Part shown: one piece after another, positions 25,628 through 32,842 of the stretch
Numbering within the stretch: the first letter of the stretch is position 1
Layout: every line of letters starts with the position of its first letter
Assembly (NCBI RefSeq): GCF_003315135.1
Contig: NZ_QNRK01000034.1
Coordinates: 1 to 64,000, forward strand
From: Roseiarcus fermentans
Lineage (GTDB): Bacteria; Pseudomonadota; Alphaproteobacteria; Rhizobiales; Beijerinckiaceae
Direction of reading: 5' to 3'
DNA length: 64,000 nucleotides
Notes under the pieces: generated by a model
Databases searched by the model: none
What the model saw: the letters and a program-made list of their open reading frames with translations, nothing else
Told to the model about the DNA's origin: nothing
Position numbers and translations under genes: made by a program

Positions 25628-25822
25628 ATGGCCGGAGCAGGCAAGACGGGGGATGGCGAGGATCGGCGGTCGGAGACGATGGTGCGGTTCGTCGCGACCG
25701 TGATCGTCAGCACGATGATGGCGGCGATCACGGCCTGGGCGCTGAGCTACGCGATGCTCACGCCCGAGCGGGTGGGGGCGACACACGGCGCGGCCGGGTC
25801 GCTCCAGCGCGCGCGCTCGTAG
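25628..25822 (+). CDS. Small single-span membrane protein (64 aa)
   Basis: Hydrophilic, charged N-terminus (residues 1-18), one hydrophobic segment MVRFVATVIVSTMMAAIT to about residue 42, and a polar Arg-containing tail. SD-like GGGGGACGA lies 7-8 bp before the ATG. I recognise no family. It stands alone, converging on the next gene with a 12-bp gap, and has its own well-formed regulatory region (two CRP-like boxes, leader hairpin), which supports a real gene despite its size. A plausible role is a regulatory peptide acting on a membrane complex, but this is inference only. Confidence 0.6.
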   Translation: MAGAGKTGDGEDRRSETMVRFVATVIVSTMMAAITAWALSYAMLTPERVGATHGAAGSLQRARS

Positions 25823-25834
25823 CGCGGCGCTCGT

Positions 25835-26968
25835 TCAGGCGAGGCGGTCGCGATACGGCCGCTCGACGCCGGCGGGGTCGGCGACCCAATAGCCGCCCTG
25901 GCCGTCGGGGCGAAGCGAGCGGTCCTCGATCGGGACCTTGCCGTGGCCGCCGGGAATGTCGAGCACGTAGGTCGGCAGGGCGAGGCCGCTGAGCCGCGCC
26001 CGTAAGCCGCGCATCAGCGCCTGGCCCTCGGCGATCGAGGTTCGCCAGTGCGCGGCGCCCGGCGCGAGGTCGCCGTGGTGCAGGTAATAGGGTTTGATGC
26101 GCGCTTCCACGAAGGCCCGCATCAGCGCGTCGAGAACCTCGACGTCGTCGTTGACCCCCTTGAGCAGCACGGTCTGGCTGACCAGAAGGAGTCCGCGCGC
26201 CGTCAGGCGGCGGCAGGCGGCGCGCGCCTCGGCCGTGAGCTCGCGCGGGTGGTTGGCGTGGATTGCGACGACCACCGTCCGGTCGGAGGCCGCGAGCGCG
26301 CGCGCCAGCGCCGGCGTGATCCGCTCGGGCGCCGCGACCGGCAAGCGGGTGTGCCAGCGGATCGTCCGGACGTGGCCAATGGCCGCGATCGCCGCGGTCG
26401 CCTGCGCGACGCGGCGCGGCGACAGGGTGAGCGGATCGCCGCCGGTCAGGATCACTTCCCAGATTTGCGGCCGCGCCCGCACGTAGTCGAGCGCGGCGGC
26501 GAAGGCCGCGGCGCTCAGGCGCCCGGCGCCGGGGCCGATGCGCTCGCGGCGGAAACAGAAGCGGCAGTAGACCGCGCAGACCGCGACCAGCTTGATCAGC
26601 ACCCGGTCGGGATAGCGATGGACCAGCCCCTCGATCGGGCTCCTGGCGTCGTCGCCGATCGGATCGTCCAGTTCGGCCGGGTCGCGCCGAAGCTCGCGCG
26701 GGTCGGGCACGAACTGGCGTGCGATCGGATCGCCGGGATCGGTCGGGTCGATCAGACGGCGCAGCGCCGGCGTCAGCCCGATGGCGTAGCGCTGCGCGAC
26801 CGCCTCGAGCCCGGCGAGGGCGGCGGGCGGCGCGAGGCCCGCCTCGACCAGCGCGCGGGGAGTGGTCAGCCGTTGCGGGTCCGCGGCGGCGACGGCCGGG
26901 TCGCCCGACTGTGGGCTCGCCGCCGCCGGCGATCGGTCCGAGGCGCGGGAATCTGAAAATGTCGTCAC
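25835..26968 (-). CDS. Lysine-2,3-aminomutase-like radical SAM protein (KamA/EpmB family)
   Basis: 377 residues. Radical SAM cluster motif CAVYCRFC (Cys131, 135, 138) followed by RRERIG. GGDPLTLSPRR and the internal VVVAIHANHPREL resemble lysine aminomutase PLP-binding segments; SQTVLLKGVND is highly typical of the family. The 377-residue length is closer to EpmB-like proteins, which convert L-lysine to beta-lysine for elongation factor P modification, than to clostridial KamA (about 415). Neither epmA nor efp is in the window, so the call stays at family level. Convergent with the small membrane-protein gene. Confidence 0.85.
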   Translation of the reverse strand: MTTFSDSRASDRSPAAASPQSGDPAVAAADPQRLTTPRALVEAGLAPPAALAGLEAVAQRYAIGLTPALRRLIDPTDPGDPIARQFVPDPRELRRDPAELDDPIGDDARSPIEGLVHRYPDRVLIKLVAVCAVYCRFCFRRERIGPGAGRLSAAAFAAALDYVRARPQIWEVILTGGDPLTLSPRRVAQATAAIAAIGHVRTIRWHTRLPVAAPERITPALARALAASDRTVVVAIHANHPRELTAEARAACRRLTARGLLLVSQTVLLKGVNDDVEVLDALMRAFVEARIKPYYLHHGDLAPGAAHWRTSIAEGQALMRGLRARLSGLALPTYVLDIPGGHGKVPIEDRSLRPDGQGGYWVADPAGVERPYRDRLA

Positions 26969-27122
26969 GGGCGAGGCTGGTAGGCGTTCCGCCGCTCGCC
27001 TTCAAGTGGTTCCGACCAGAACGCGGCTTGGACTTTCCTTCCCGGCTCGGCCCCGGCTCGGCGCCCTCGCGTCGCGGCGGAAGTCTGCTACGCTCGCTCG
27101 AGGCCGGAACGGACCAGACGCC

Positions 27123-27584
27123 ATGTACATTGCGGTCGTATCCTTGACGATGCTCGTTCTCCCGATCGCGTCGATCGTCCTCGGCCACGCGCTCGACCCG
27201 GCGACGCCCTGGCTTTTTCTCGTCGGGCGCTGGTTCGTATTCTGGGGCGTCGGCGTGCGGCTGACGCTGGCCGGGGTCCGGCAAATGCTGCAGCCGGCGT
27301 TCACGGCGAGGCAGATCTTCCACATGGCCAGCGACGAGGCGCTGCCGGTCGTGCGCGAACTCGGGGCGGCGAACCTCGCAATCGGCGTGACGGGGCTGCT
27401 TTCGGTCCTCGCGTCGGGCTTCATTCTTCCGGTCGCGATCGCCGCGGCGATCTTCTACGGCGTCGCAGGGTTTCGCCACATCGCCGGGACCGACCGCTCG
27501 CGCAACGAAACCGTCGCCATGGCGAGCGACCTGTTCCTGTTTGTCGTGCTGGCCGGGTTCGCGGTCGGCTCGGCGGCGACCTGA
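27123..27584 (+). CDS. Conserved small membrane protein, four predicted spans
   Basis: 153 residues, almost entirely hydrophobic with short charged loops. Spans are near residues 3-24, 27-47, 85-118 (two helices) and 135-150. The loop GVRQMLQPAFTARQIFHM and the segment VVRELGAANLAIGVTGLLS are the most distinctive parts. I associate this pattern with DUF6790-like proteins of unknown function but am not certain. Divergent from the aminomutase-like gene with a 154-bp shared spacer. No signal for regulation beyond a TACGCT-like -10 near 27100. Confidence 0.75.
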   Translation: MYIAVVSLTMLVLPIASIVLGHALDPATPWLFLVGRWFVFWGVGVRLTLAGVRQMLQPAFTARQIFHMASDEALPVVRELGAANLAIGVTGLLSVLASGFILPVAIAAAIFYGVAGFRHIAGTDRSRNETVAMASDLFLFVVLAGFAVGSAAT

Positions 27585-27747
27585 GGACGAGCACGGCAGC
27601 CGGGCGAATGCCGGGCCGCGGCCCGCTTGTGACGCGCGCGATCGTCGGATACGCCGACGGGGTCGGCGACCCCGCCCTACAAACTACAAACGGCGCTGGG
27701 ATTTCCCTTCGGTCGCAGGCGCGGCGGCCGGAGGCGCGCCCGCGCCG

Positions 27748-28710
27748 CTAGCCGCGCGCCAGCGCCGCCGTCCGCGCAGCCCGCAGTCTCGCGAAGTCGT
27801 CGCCGGCGTGGTGCGAGGACCGGGTCAGCGGCGAGGCGGAGACGAGCAGAAAGCCCTTGGCCGCCCCGATCGCGGCGAAGTCGGCGAATTCCTCGGGGGG
27901 GACGAAGCGCGCGACCGGATGGTGCTTCGCCGTCGGCTGCAGGTACTGGCCGATGGTCAGGAAGTCGATCTCGGCCGAGCGCATGTCGTCCATCATCTGC
28001 AGGACTTCGTTGCGCTCCTCGCCGAGGCCGACCATCACGCCCGACTTGGTGAAGAGCGTCCGGTCGAGCTCCTTGGCCCGCTGCAGCAGCCTGAGCGAAT
28101 GGAAATAGCGCGCCCCGGGCCGAACCGTCAGGTATTTCGACGGCACGGTTTCGAGGTTGTGGTTGAAGACGTCCGGCCGGGCTTCCACCACCGTCTCCAG
28201 CGCGCCCTCCTTGCGCAGGAAGTCGGGCGTCAGCACCTCGATCGTGGTCTCGGGGGCGGCGGCGCGGATCGCGCGGATGGTCCTGGCGAAATGCCCGGCC
28301 CCGCCGTCGGCGAGGTCGTCGCGGTCGACCGAGGTGACGACCACGTGGGCGAGGCCGAGGCGCGCGACCGCGTCGGCGACGCGGCTCGGCTCGCCCCCGT
28401 CGAGCGGATTCGGCAGGCCGGTCGCGACGTTGCAGAAGGCGCAGGCGCGGGTGCAGGTCTCGCCCATGATCATGAAGGTCGCGTGGCGCTTGTCCCAGCA
28501 TTCGCCGATGTTGGGACAGCCCGCCTCCTCGCACACCGTCGTCAGCTTGTGCGCGCGCACGAGCGCCATGGTCTCGCCGAACACCCGCGACCCGGGCGCC
28601 TTGACGCGGATCCAGGCCGGCTTGCGCTGGATCGGATTGTCCGGCCGCCCCACCTTCTCGGGATGGCGCGGGCGCGCAGCGCCCTCCGTCGTGTCGATGA
28701 GCCGGGTCAT
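27748..28710 (-). CDS. lipA: Lipoyl synthase
   Basis: 320 residues. Inserts two sulfur atoms into octanoyl groups on lipoyl domains of pyruvate and 2-oxoglutarate dehydrogenases and the glycine cleavage system. Both iron-sulfur sites are visible: auxiliary cluster Cys60, Cys65, Cys71 ([12 protein letters not shown]) and radical SAM CxxxCxxC at Cys86, Cys90, Cys93 (CTRACAFC). The C-terminal SSHHAGDDF is the conserved R-S-x-x-A-G end that ligates the auxiliary cluster by serine. ATG 28710 gives the usual alphaproteobacterial length. No lipB or pdh genes are adjacent in the window. Confidence 0.96.
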   Translation of the reverse strand: MTRLIDTTEGAARPRHPEKVGRPDNPIQRKPAWIRVKAPGSRVFGETMALVRAHKLTTVCEEAGCPNIGECWDKRHATFMIMGETCTRACAFCNVATGLPNPLDGGEPSRVADAVARLGLAHVVVTSVDRDDLADGGAGHFARTIRAIRAAAPETTIEVLTPDFLRKEGALETVVEARPDVFNHNLETVPSKYLTVRPGARYFHSLRLLQRAKELDRTLFTKSGVMVGLGEERNEVLQMMDDMRSAEIDFLTIGQYLQPTAKHHPVARFVPPEEFADFAAIGAAKGFLLVSASPLTRSSHHAGDDFARLRAARTAALARG

Positions 28711-29094
28711 CCGCCTCGTGTAGGGCTGGACGGCGCGGCGGTCAAGTCTCCTGAGGCAAAGTTTCTGTAAACGCTCTTTTGCGTCATGACTCGAGCCGCC
28801 CGTCGCGCGTCGCGGACCCGACCCGACCGGGGACCGCCGATTGTCGCGCCCGGCGAGGTCGGCGGCCAGCCGGCGCCCGGCGATTCGCCCCGCATCCGTC
28901 GCGATGTCCGTCTGCGCGCTCTCCACCGACCCGGTGCGTCACTCGGCCGCAGGGGGAGCGCATTGCCCGGTGTCAAGTGTCAATGGCAAATTAAAGCGCG
29001 CCGACGCGATGGACAACGTTGCTTTACAGTGTCGGCGACACCACAGAGCAAAGATGGAGTCGCTTGGCCGATTCCGGCAGGGAGGGAACTCATC
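28711..29094. other. Divergent spacer between lipA and the HiPIP gene
   Basis: 384 bases holding promoters for both genes. The half nearest the HiPIP gene is less G+C-rich (about 28970-29060) and contains the direct repeat TGTCAAGTGTCAA (28971-28983) and the dyad GTGTC-GGC-GACAC (29029-29041), 54 bp before the start. SD GGGAGGGAA precedes ATG 29095. No additional gene seen. Confidence 0.5.
29029..29041 (+). promoter_or_regulatory. Dyad GTGTC-N3-GACAC upstream of the HiPIP gene
   Basis: Perfect 5-bp inverse repeat with 3-bp centre, 54 bp upstream of the start codon. A short, unproven candidate operator. Confidence 0.3.
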
Positions 29095-29358
29095 ATGAGC
29101 AAGCACTGTGAATCCGGGCAGGTCAGCCGCCGCACCGTTCTCCTCGGCGCCGCCGGGGCGCTGCCTCTCGTCGCGCTGGGCGTGACCGGCGCGCACGCTG
29201 GCAAGCTTTCGCAGGCGTCGGTGAATTATCAGAAGGAGCCGCACGAGGGGAAGCACTGTAGCCAGTGCAATTTCTACATCGCGCCGAGCTCCTGCAAGCA
29301 GGTCGACGGGACGATCTACCCCAACGGCTATTGCACGCTCTTCGTCGCGAAGGGCTAG
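29095..29358 (+). CDS. High-potential iron-sulfur protein (HiPIP)
   Basis: 87 residues. Twin-arginine signal (SRRTVLLGAAGALPLVALG, cleaved after AHA). The mature 50-residue protein holds four cysteines, Cys55, 58, 67, 80, spaced C-x2-C-x8-C-x12-C, ending NGYCTLF. The last two cysteines and their context satisfy the HiPIP signature C-x(6-9)-[LIVM]-x3-G-[YW]-C-x2-[FYW]. It is a periplasmic one-electron carrier with a [4Fe-4S]3+/2+ cluster, used in photosynthetic electron flow and, as Iro and PioC, in Fe(II) oxidation. 176 bp downstream on the same strand is an outer-membrane cytochrome-porin, the natural donor in such a chain. Confidence 0.93.
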   Translation: MSKHCESGQVSRRTVLLGAAGALPLVALGVTGAHAGKLSQASVNYQKEPHEGKHCSQCNFYIAPSSCKQVDGTIYPNGYCTLFVAKG

Positions 29359-29363
29359 CGCGC

Positions 29364-29396
29364 CGGGCGCCCGGCCCGGTGGGGGCCGGGCGCCCG
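29364..29396 (+). terminator. Perfect 14-bp stem hairpin after the HiPIP gene
   Basis: CGGGCGCCCGGCCC (29364-29377) pairs perfectly with GGGCCGGGCGCCCG (29383-29396) over a 5-nt loop, 5 bp after the HiPIP stop. No U-tract follows, so it may act as a partial terminator or 3' mRNA stabiliser, giving far more HiPIP than downstream cytochrome. Confidence 0.6.
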
Positions 29397-29534
29397 CGCA
29401 TCGACGTCGCGAGGAACTGAGACGGTTCGCGGGGCTCGTCGCGGGGAAACCGCGGCGAAGGGGTCGCGCCCGCGGCGCAATCGCCGGGGTTCGGCCGAAC
29501 CGTCCAGCGCCGCCAGCATGAGATCGGAATCGAT

Positions 29535-31058
29535 ATGGGGACGACGGCAGAACCGCTGAACGCAACCGCCCGCACGGGAAGAGGAAGGCTCGCCGCCTTC
29601 GTCTGCGCCGCTCTCGGCGCGCTCGCCGCAGGGGCTGGGGGCCTGACGCTGGGCGCAGATCCGGCCGAAGCGCTGCCCGCCTTCGCGCGCCAGACCGGCC
29701 ACGCCTGCGCCGACTGCCACACGCTGATTCCCGAACTGAGGCCGTTCGGGCGGCGCTTCAAGATCGGCGGCTACACGCTGACCGGCGGCGACTGGCAGGG
29801 CCCGCCGCTGTCCGCGTTCTACCAGATTGGCGGCACGCGCCAGACTGCGCCCTACGACTATACCGCGCAGGGCCTCGCCGCGGCGCAGCAGAACGGCCTC
29901 GCCAACCCGCAGGCCAACGCTGCGCCGGCGGGACTCCACACCAACGCCAATCTGACCTCGCAGCAGGTCTCCGTCTTCGTCGCCGGCAAGCTGTACGAAA
30001 ATCTCGGCGCCTTCATCGGCGTCGCAGCCGACCCGACCTTCGGCGGCGTCGGCCTCGACCAGTCCGACGTCCGTTACGCCGACACCGCGACCTGGTTCGG
30101 CAAGGACACGATCTGGGGCATCGACGTCAACAACTCGCCGACGGTCGAGGATCCGTGGAACACCCTGCCGTCGTGGGGCTATCCGCAGATCAATTCGACG
30201 ATCGCGTCGGGATACACGATCTATCAGCCGCCGTTGACCAAGATCGAGGGCGCTTACCAAACGAACGTCGGCGGCGCCGGCGTCTACACCTTCTGGAACG
30301 ACATGGTGTACGCCGCGGTGCTCGCCTATAAGGGGCTTCCGCCGAACTGGCAACCGGGCGTCGCCGCGCCCGCGTCCGACGCGCTCACCAATCTCGCGCC
30401 CTACTGGCGCCTTGCGATCGAACCGCACTGGGGCCAGCATTACCTGATGGTCGGCACGTTCGGCATGTACGGCCGGCTCGCCCCGGACTATCAGTGGGGT
30501 GTCGGAACGAACAACTACCTCGACGTCGGCTTCGACTCGCAGTACCAGTATGACGGTGATCAATACAGCCTGACCGTGAAGCTCACGGACATCATCGAGA
30601 GGCAGCAACTCAACGCGAGCTACTTCCAGGGCGCCGCGTCCAATCGCAGCGATTCCCTCAACAGTTTCAAGATCAATCAGACCTTCGTCTGGGATCACAC
30701 CTACCTGTTCGGTCTCGGCTATTTCAACATTACCGGTTCGCACGACTGCAATCTCTATGGGTCCGCCGTCGCTCCTTGCCTGAACGCCAGCATCATTCCC
30801 GGCGGCGGGACGGGGAACAGCGTCGTCGGGAGCCCGAATGGAGACGGGCTGATCGCCGAAGTCGCCTACAGCCCGTTCATGAAAGGCGCGCCCGGACCCT
30901 ACGACGACAAGAAGTGGAACATGAGGGTCGGTCTGCAGTTCACCAGCTATTTCCACCTCTACGGCGGCGCGAACAATTTCGACGGCTCCTATCTCGGCAA
31001 TACCCACAACGCCTCGGGCAACAACTCCCTGTTCGCTTACATGTGGATTGTGTTCTGA
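29535..31058 (+). CDS. Cyc2-like outer-membrane monoheme cytochrome fused to a beta-barrel porin
   Basis: 507 residues. A signal segment is followed by LPAFARQTGHACADCH: one c-type heme site (Cys58, Cys61, His62) inside the FARQTG..C..CH..xPELxxFGRxFKxxGY pattern I know from Cyc2-type iron-oxidising cytochrome-porins. The remaining roughly 430 residues have alternating polar/aromatic strands rich in Tyr, Trp, Asn and Gly, with no helices, and end in IVF; a terminal Phe is the usual beta-barrel insertion signal. The length fits Cyc2 (about 400-550). A plug-like heme domain in a 16-strand barrel would pass electrons from outside the cell to a periplasmic carrier, here most simply the adjacent HiPIP. 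Natural electron donor unproven. Confidence 0.78.
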   Translation: MGTTAEPLNATARTGRGRLAAFVCAALGALAAGAGGLTLGADPAEALPAFARQTGHACADCHTLIPELRPFGRRFKIGGYTLTGGDWQGPPLSAFYQIGGTRQTAPYDYTAQGLAAAQQNGLANPQANAAPAGLHTNANLTSQQVSVFVAGKLYENLGAFIGVAADPTFGGVGLDQSDVRYADTATWFGKDTIWGIDVNNSPTVEDPWNTLPSWGYPQINSTIASGYTIYQPPLTKIEGAYQTNVGGAGVYTFWNDMVYAAVLAYKGLPPNWQPGVAAPASDALTNLAPYWRLAIEPHWGQHYLMVGTFGMYGRLAPDYQWGVGTNNYLDVGFDSQYQYDGDQYSLTVKLTDIIERQQLNASYFQGAASNRSDSLNSFKINQTFVWDHTYLFGLGYFNITGSHDCNLYGSAVAPCLNASIIPGGGTGNSVVGSPNGDGLIAEVAYSPFMKGAPGPYDDKKWNMRVGLQFTSYFHLYGGANNFDGSYLGNTHNASGNNSLFAYMWIVF

Positions 31059-31260
31059 GGCCACGGGGTGTAACGGCCGGAGACCGCGTCGAGAGCGGCG
31101 CGGGCGTCGCCCGGGCGGGCGGCCCCGGACTCGGGCCGAGGCTCGAAGTCCGGGGAGACGAAGACATCCACGGGTCCAAGCCCGGCTGCGGCCCCGGATT
31201 GCCTCGCCTTCGGCCCGCATTGACGGCGGTTGACTGACGGGCGAAAAGTCGAGACCCCTC

Positions 31261-32490
31261 ATGCGACACAATCTCCGAGTGAACGGCGCGCGGCTGCAGT
31301 CGCGCCTCGAACGGCTGGCCGAGGCCGGGGCGCGTCCTGACGGCGGGGTGAACCGCCTCGCGCTGACCGACGCCGACAGAGACGGCCGCGACCTCGTCGT
31401 CGGCTGGATGCGCGACCTCGGCCTCGCGGTCGCGATCGACGCCGTCGGCAACGTCGTGGGGTTGCGCGCCGGCCGCGAGGACGGGCCGCCCGTGATGATG
31501 GGCAGCCACATCGACACCGTGCTGACCGGCGGGCGCTACGACGGCGCGCTCGGGGTCATGGCCGGGCTCGAGGTGATCGAGACGCTCGCCGAGGCGGGCT
31601 GCGTCACGCGGCGGCCGCTGGCGGTCGCCTTCTTCACCAACGAGGAGGGCGCGCGCTTCCAGCCCGACATGTTCGGCAGCCTCGTTTTCACAGGCCAGCT
31701 GCCGCTGGCGGCGGCGCTCGCGACGGTCGGCGTCGACGGGGCGACAGCGGGCGAAGAACTTCGCCGCATCGGTTACGCCGGCGACGCGGCCGTGGGGCGG
31801 CCGGAGGTGCACGCCTATGTCGAATTGCATGTCGAACAGGGGCCGACGCTTGAGGCCGAGGGCTTTGTCATCGGCGCGGTCGAGGGGGTGCAGGGCATCT
31901 CGTGGACCGAACTCACGATCTCCGGCCAGGCCAACCACGCCGGCACGACGCCGATGCGGATGCGCCATGACGCGGGCTACGTCGCCGCCGAGATCGCGAC
32001 TTTCGCGCGCAGACTCGCCGGCGAGATCGGCGGCCATCAGGTCGCGACCGTCGGCGCGCTGACGCTCACGCCGAATCTCGTCAACGTCGTGCCCGAGCGC
32101 GCGGTGATGACGGTCGACCTGCGCAACACCGACAACGCGGCGCTGAAGGACGCCGAGCGCCGCCTGACGGCCTTCGCGGCGGCGACCGCGGCGGCCGAGG
32201 GGGTGACGCTGGAAAGCCGCACGCTCGCCCGCTTCGATCCCGTGCCGTTCGCAGCCCCGCTCGTCGCCCGCGTCGAGGCGATCGCCCGCGAGCTCGATCT
32301 CGCGGTGAAGCGCCTGCCGAGCGGGGCGGGGCACGACGCGCAGATGCTCGCCGCCGTCTGCCCGGCCTGCATGATTTTCGTGCCGAGCGCCGGCGGCGTC
32401 AGCCACAACATCGCGGAATACACCGCCTCCGACCTGTGCGCCGCCGGCGCCGACGTGCTGCTGAGGCTGGTGACGGAGCTGGCGGAGTGA
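31261..32490 (+). CDS. Zn-dependent M20 amidohydrolase (N-carbamoyl-L-amino acid hydrolase / allantoate amidohydrolase family)
   Basis: 409 residues. Di-metal site motifs: MGSHIDTV, GGRYDGALGV, FFTNEEGARF and AYVELHVEQGP, plus the C-terminal GAGHDAQML and GVSHNIAEY. The dimerisation/lid domain ISGQANHAGTTPM is typical. Family members hydrolyse N-carbamoyl amino acids, allantoate or ureidoglycolate, releasing ammonia and CO2. The neighbour is a D-aminoacylase-like enzyme, and 4 kb further on are a YgfK-like oxidoreductase and PLP enzymes, so degradation of hydantoin- or purine-derived ureido compounds is a reasonable guess. ATG 31261; no strong SD visible. Confidence 0.88.
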   Translation: MRHNLRVNGARLQSRLERLAEAGARPDGGVNRLALTDADRDGRDLVVGWMRDLGLAVAIDAVGNVVGLRAGREDGPPVMMGSHIDTVLTGGRYDGALGVMAGLEVIETLAEAGCVTRRPLAVAFFTNEEGARFQPDMFGSLVFTGQLPLAAALATVGVDGATAGEELRRIGYAGDAAVGRPEVHAYVELHVEQGPTLEAEGFVIGAVEGVQGISWTELTISGQANHAGTTPMRMRHDAGYVAAEIATFARRLAGEIGGHQVATVGALTLTPNLVNVVPERAVMTVDLRNTDNAALKDAERRLTAFAAATAAAEGVTLESRTLARFDPVPFAAPLVARVEAIARELDLAVKRLPSGAGHDAQMLAAVCPACMIFVPSAGGVSHNIAEYTASDLCAAGADVLLRLVTELAE

Positions 32491-32561
32491 GGCGCGCGGC
32501 AGTGGCCCGTCCCGCTCCGGGAGAAGGCGGCCTCACGGAGCGGACGCGGGGCCGCGGTTTC

Positions 32562-32829
32562 CCCTTCCCCGGCTTTGCCGGGGAAGGGGGCGCGAAGCGC
32601 CGGATGGGGTATGGGCCGCTGCGCCAATGTCCGGCGTGTGCAACAGATGAGAAAGTCCGGGTGTCGGAGTCATGCGAGGCCTTCGGCAACCCGGATCCGC
32701 GAACGCACCGCGGCGCGCGCGCCACCCCGTGTCGCACGGGCGTCGCCGCGAAGCTTTCACCGCCGGCGTCCTGCTTTCCGCACCCCATCCGGCCCTTCGG
32801 GCCACCTTCCCCGCTCCGCGGAGAAGGGG
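32562..32829. repeat. Inverted pair of GGATGGGG boxes, pair C
   Basis: Left copy 32562-32616 (CCCCTTCCCCGGC..., then GCGCGAAGCGCCGGATGGGG). Right inverted copy 32771-32829 (CCGCACCCCATCCGGCCC...). About 154 bp between. The whole unit fills the 352-bp gap between the two hydrolase genes, and the right copy ends only 14 bp before the next start codon, so it may supply or mask that gene's 5' leader. Confidence 0.75.
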
Positions 32830-32842
32830 GAGTCTGCCGCCC

